A stretch of DNA of 64,000 bases from Erythrobacter rubeus (lineage in GTDB: Bacteria; Pseudomonadota; Alphaproteobacteria; Sphingomonadales; Sphingomonadaceae). Each line of letters starts with the position of its first letter. Position 1 is the stretch's first letter. The stretch is taken from assembly GCF_014705715.1 (NCBI RefSeq), contig NZ_JACXLC010000001.1:1346457-1410456 (forward strand), read 5' to 3'. Positions 61,093 through 64,000 of this stretch are shown here, piece by piece. The notes under the pieces are model-generated. The model was not told the origin of the DNA, searched no databases, and saw only the letters and a list, made by a program, of their open reading frames with translations. The position numbers were made by a program, and so were the translations under genes.

Positions 61093-62330
61093 CAAAACAG
61101 CTCCAGCTGTTCCTGCTTCGGTGCCAACAGCGCGCGCAGGTCCGCGCGGTCGGTAAGCGTCGTCGGCCGCCAATCGAGCGCGACAAGGAAAGGACGCACC
61201 TTGGCGATAGATTGGGTCAGTCTAGCCACATCATCGAGCCGCAACGTCCGATGCTTACGCGCCGCCAGAATGCGCGCCACTGCCGTCGTTCCAAGCCCCG
61301 GCACCCGCAGCAATTGCTCCTTCGAAGCGCGATTTACATCGACCGGAAAGCTTTCGCGAAACTTGAGCGCCCAAGCGAGCTTGGGGTCGATATCGAGCGG
61401 CAGGTTCCCCTGAGCATCCGCCGCCTGCGCCACTTCACCAGGGGCATAGCCATAGAACCGCATCAGCCAATCGGATTGGTAGAGACGGTGCTCGCGCATC
61501 AAGGGCGGGCGTTTGAGCGGCAGAACGGCGCTTGCATCGGGGATCGGCGAGAATGCGCTGTAGTAAACCCGGCGCAGGCCGAATGCGCCGTAAAGCTTGC
61601 TCGCCTTGCCCACGATATCCGCATCGCTGGCGTTGTCAGCGCCGACGATCATCTGGGTCGATTGGCCGGCGGGCGCAAAGCGCGGTGCGTGTTTGAACCG
61701 CTTGCGCTCGTCCTTCGCTTCGATGATGCGCGATTTTGTTTTGGCGAGCGCACCTTCGATCTGGTGTTCATCCTTGTCGGGTGCAAGGCGGTTCAAACCC
61801 TGACGCGTCGGCAGCTCGACATTGATCGACACCCGGTCGGCATAGAGCCCTGCCTGATGGATCAGCTCGGGGTCTGCCTCGGGAATGGTTTTAAGGTGAA
61901 TGTAGCCGCGAAAATCATGCTCTTCGCGCAGGATGCGTGCGCATTCGACCATCTGTTCCATCGTATAGTTCGAGCTTTTGACGATGCCGGATGAGAGGAA
62001 CAGCCCCTCGATGTAATTGCGCTTGTAGAAGTTCAGCGTGAGGTCTGCGACTTCCTGCGGCGTAAACCGCGCGCGCCGCACGTTTGAGCTCTTGCGATTG
62101 ATGCAGTAGTGACAATCGAAAATACAGTGATTGGTCAGCAATATCTTGAGCAGCGAAATGCATCGTCCGTCGGGCGCATAGGCGTGGCAAATGCCCATCC
62201 CCTCGGTCGACCCGATACCCTTACCGCCCAGCGAATTCTTCTTTGCTGTGCCCGAAGACGCGCACGACGCATCGTATTTCGCCGCATCGGCGAGAATTTC
62301 CAGTTTCTGTCTCAGAGTGTGCTGTGGCAT
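61092..62330 (-). CDS. Radical SAM protein, putative DNA modification/repair
   Basis: A 412-aa radical SAM enzyme of the type annotated as putative DNA modification/repair protein (TIGR03916), usually encoded next to a DUF4130 protein. The [4Fe-4S] motif is NHCIFDCHYCINRK (CxxxCxxC) near residues 74-87. The C-terminus has a helix-hairpin-helix (VDVNRASKEQLLRVPGLGTTAVARIL) suggesting DNA binding. Its reaction is unknown. A LexA box lies 15 bp before its start, and it leads the radical SAM-UdgX-dnaE2 operon. Confidence 0.9.
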   Translation of the reverse strand: MPQHTLRQKLEILADAAKYDASCASSGTAKKNSLGGKGIGSTEGMGICHAYAPDGRCISLLKILLTNHCIFDCHYCINRKSSNVRRARFTPQEVADLTLNFYKRNYIEGLFLSSGIVKSSNYTMEQMVECARILREEHDFRGYIHLKTIPEADPELIHQAGLYADRVSINVELPTRQGLNRLAPDKDEHQIEGALAKTKSRIIEAKDERKRFKHAPRFAPAGQSTQMIVGADNASDADIVGKASKLYGAFGLRRVYYSAFSPIPDASAVLPLKRPPLMREHRLYQSDWLMRFYGYAPGEVAQAADAQGNLPLDIDPKLAWALKFRESFPVDVNRASKEQLLRVPGLGTTAVARILAARKHRTLRLDDVARLTQSIAKVRPFLVALDWRPTTLTDRADLRALLAPKQEQLELF

Positions 62331-62344
62331 TGGAACATCCTTAT

Positions 62345-62359
62345 GTTCCTTTTATGTTC
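62345..62359. promoter_or_regulatory. LexA (SOS) box, GTTC-N7-GTTC
   Basis: GTTCCTTTTATGTTC matches the alphaproteobacterial SOS consensus exactly (two GTTC separated by 7 bases; GAAC-N7-GAAC on the transcribed strand). It lies 15 bp upstream of the minus-strand radical SAM start codon, a position that would block transcription of the repair operon. Confidence 0.85.
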
Positions 62360-62410
62360 TCCTACTAAATTGGGCAAATGCAAATGTTGCAATCAATCGG
62401 AATCCCCAAC

Positions 62411-62441
62411 GAAAAGAGGGCCGGACGCATGCCCGACCCTC
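62411..62441 (-). terminator. Intrinsic terminator of the NTF2-like gene
   Basis: On the minus strand GAGGG-T-CGG pairs with CCG-G-CCCTC, followed by TTTTCGTTG. It lies 21 bp past the gene ending at 62462 and separates it from the SOS-controlled operon. Confidence 0.75.
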
Positions 62442-62461
62442 ACTAAATCGATCCAGCCTGT

Positions 62462-63082
62462 TTATTCTGGGCTGTATGGGATCGTCGATTTGTGGACTGC
62501 CATTTTCAGATCACCTGCAGCGTCGCGAATGTAGCCAATCGTGTACTCGACCTTCGTCTCTTCGCCACCGTCTGCCGGAGTGAAATAGTAATTACCCATG
62601 GCAACCGCCATGTTGCAGATGTTGTTTGTAATTCCGGCGTTCTGCCAGCGCACCGAGGTCCACGGAGTAATCGCGAAGCCCTTGTCTTCCGGATAGGATG
62701 GATTGCCACCTACAAAATACGAGAGCGCGCCATCGAAGGAGGGCCGGAATTGCTCAACCGATGCGAGTGTCGGCTTAAACAACACAAGGCTCTCGTCATA
62801 AGCATAGAACTCGTCGATGTGATCGATGGCAGCCTGGCGGTAGTCTCCACCTTCCGAGTAGACATTACCAATTTTCACAATGCCTTCGCCCCAGGCTTCT
62901 TGCGCTGCAACAACCTCCGGTTCAGTGATGCATTCGAGCTGTGCTGCTGTCGGTGCGCGAGGTTGATCGCTTCCAATTGGTGCAGTCTGTGATGTCTGAG
63001 CTACCGCGCTTACTGAAAAAGCAGCGCCTAGAATAGCAGCGGAAAAACCGGCTTTAGTCAAAGCGGGAACAATATTTGTCAC
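62462..63082 (-). CDS. Secreted NTF2/SnoaL-like protein
   Basis: A 206-aa exported protein with a signal peptide (TNIVPALTKAGFSAAILGAAFSVSAVAQ). The mature domain has EVVAAQEAWGEGIVKIG, SYFVGGNPSYPEDKGFAITPWTSVRW and AVAMGNYYFTPADGGEETKVEYTIGYI, an NTF2/SnoaL-like pattern of helix followed by beta sheet. Similar proteins are sometimes labelled phosphoribosyl-AMP cyclohydrolase, which the sequence does not support. GTG 63082, with AGGGAG ahead, is preferred; ATG 63103 is in frame. Confidence 0.7.
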   Translation of the reverse strand: MTNIVPALTKAGFSAAILGAAFSVSAVAQTSQTAPIGSDQPRAPTAAQLECITEPEVVAAQEAWGEGIVKIGNVYSEGGDYRQAAIDHIDEFYAYDESLVLFKPTLASVEQFRPSFDGALSYFVGGNPSYPEDKGFAITPWTSVRWQNAGITNNICNMAVAMGNYYFTPADGGEETKVEYTIGYIRDAAGDLKMAVHKSTIPYSPE

Positions 63083-63301
63083 GTCGATATCTCCCTTGAC
63101 CATGCCTCAGCTTTTCACTCGGCATGGCAGACTTAATGAGTCCTGTCGGCCTGACGCTGACAGGTAACATTGTAACGTAATGAGAGCCGGTCGGTTCCGC
63201 CGAAAACGTGAATTGCAGCGGGTTTCAAGGGAGATAATTGTGGAAGCAAAAAGAGAGCGTAGTCATCGTAAGCTCGCCCCCTCGTCCTGTGTCTGGCGTG
63301 A

Positions 63302-63646
63302 TTACAGACGACGCTTCGCGTCGGAGTCGCCATCTTCATCCAGGAAGCTCTTGGACCGTTCCTTGCATAGGTGGTCAAGCACGGCTGCGTGCATTTCACC
63401 TTCGAAAGAAATGCCTGCCAGTTTGCCTTCGACCCAAGCCACTTTGCCAAGAGGGGCATTCACGCCGTCCACTCTCATGGTGACACGGTCACCCACGCTG
63501 GCGAAGCCGGCGGATCCCCTGATCTTGCATCCGCCTTCGGAAATATCGATCAGGTCGACATAGACCGGACGCGATTTGACGCGGCCCTTGACCATCAGGC
63601 TGAGCGAGCGGCGCTCTGCAGCGCGCGAGATGCTGTGCATGTTCAT
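63302..63646 (-). CDS. PilZ-domain protein
   Basis: A 114-aa single-domain PilZ protein, a class that usually binds cyclic di-GMP and controls motility or surface attachment. The binding motifs are RAAERRSL near residue 9 (RxxxR-like) and DISEGGCKI near 33 (D/NxSxxG). The rest forms a beta barrel (VGDRVTMRVDGVNAPLGKVAWVEGKLAGISFEG). It lies between imuB and the NTF2-like gene on the same strand, but a link to DNA repair is not implied by its sequence. Confidence 0.88.
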   Translation of the reverse strand: MNMHSISRAAERRSLSLMVKGRVKSRPVYVDLIDISEGGCKIRGSAGFASVGDRVTMRVDGVNAPLGKVAWVEGKLAGISFEGEMHAAVLDHLCKERSKSFLDEDGDSDAKRRL

Positions 63647-63724
63647 AATCCCGCTCTAGCTAGCAATCGTAAAAAAATGCTGAGCAAGAATAATCAGATG
63701 TCTCGCTGAAATTGTTGCGAAAAT

Positions 63725-64000
63725 TCAAGAATAGAGCCCCTGCAGGTACCATTGCGGCATTCCTCCTCGGCCATCACCGGCTATTCCGTGGCGGTAAATC
63801 CAGTATCGCTGGCCTTCGGTGTTTTCGATCCGATAGTAATCGCGCAGTCGAACGGTCGACTTTTCACGCCACCATTCGGGCGCAATTCTTTCAGGCCCTT
63901 CGACACGCGCCACCTCACAAACCTTGCCGCGCCAGCGGAACCGCTGCGGCAAGCCATCGGGCGACGCGTACAGCACCGATATGAGCTCGGGTTTATCGAG
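63725..64000 (-). CDS. imuB: ImuB (Y-family polymerase-like), C-terminal part, truncated by window edge
   Basis: The open minus-strand frame enters from the right edge and ends at 63725 (91 residues). It reads LDKPELISVLYASPDGLPQRFRWRGK, ERIAPEWWRE, VRLRDYYRIENTEGQRYWIYR and ends MPQWYLQGLYS, the typical C-terminus of ImuB. ImuB is a non-catalytic Y-family homologue that recruits DnaE2 and the beta clamp for mutagenic repair. Its catalytic-like region and imuA must lie beyond the window. Confidence 0.85.
   Translation of the reverse strand, partial: LDKPELISVLYASPDGLPQRFRWRGKVCEVARVEGPERIAPEWWREKSTVRLRDYYRIENTEGQRYWIYRHGIAGDGRGGMPQWYLQGLYS

Overview
This 64 kb window reads as a chromosomal segment of an alphaproteobacterium of the order Sphingomonadales, most likely Erythrobacteraceae. 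That placement is inferred from protein character, not from a search: two Coq4 paralogues, an alphaproteobacterial direct-repeat LexA box (GTTC-N7-GTTC), extended PstC/PstA permeases, B. subtilis-type PurL, and a moderately high GC, tightly packed gene layout. Most genes are conserved housekeeping genes. There is no prophage, insertion sequence, CRISPR array or rRNA operon, and the only tRNA found is tRNA-Glu.

Left third (1-28.4 kb). The window opens inside dnaG, followed by rpoD, an SDR oxidoreductase, an orphan ParA-type ATPase, rpiB-glyA-nrdR-trmJ, and rpsD with a structured leader and a clear terminator. A long minus-strand block follows: chorismate mutase, a frameshifted S9 peptidase, tgt, an outer-membrane barrel protein, an ABC-2 exporter, queA, a periplasmic cyclophilin, coaD, a lipoprotein, a polyprenyl synthase and xseB. 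The plus strand then carries two membrane proteins and the overlapping chain purL-GFA-DUF6122-DUF3052. Next come two Coq4 paralogues flanking an iodotyrosine-deiodinase-like nitroreductase, with near-identical operator-like sequences in front of both coq4 genes, and then serB and miaA head to head with overlapping starts.

Middle (28.4-48.6 kb). Branched-chain amino acid synthesis is encoded by ilvB-orf-ilvN-ilvC, with an unknown 100-aa gene translationally wedged between the two acetolactate synthase subunits, and by leuA, which is preceded by a short Leu-rich leader peptide and competing hairpins. Between them lies an envelope cluster: a secreted protein with cysteine at strictly every fifth residue, two YHS-domain proteins, two I78-type inhibitor-like lipoproteins and an FMN alpha-hydroxy-acid oxidase. 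Further right are a DEAD-box helicase, an amidohydrolase, a nitronate monooxygenase, an AHH-type nuclease-like gene paired with an unknown gene, a flavodoxin-like gene and recJ.

Right third (48.7-64 kb). tRNA-Glu is followed by the phosphate regulon phoR-pstC-pstA-pstB-phoU-phoB, with a Pho-box-like repeat at the end of phoR and no pstS in the window. An extensin-family gene separates this from a minus-strand DNA damage region: the 3' end of imuB (running off the window), a PilZ protein, a secreted NTF2-like protein, and a LexA-box-preceded set made of a radical SAM protein, a DUF4130-UdgX fusion and the error-prone polymerase dnaE2.

The observations most worth following up are the cysteine-pentad protein (32929-33258), the SOS-type repair set, the twin coq4 operators, the leuA leader peptide and the gene inserted between ilvB and ilvN.
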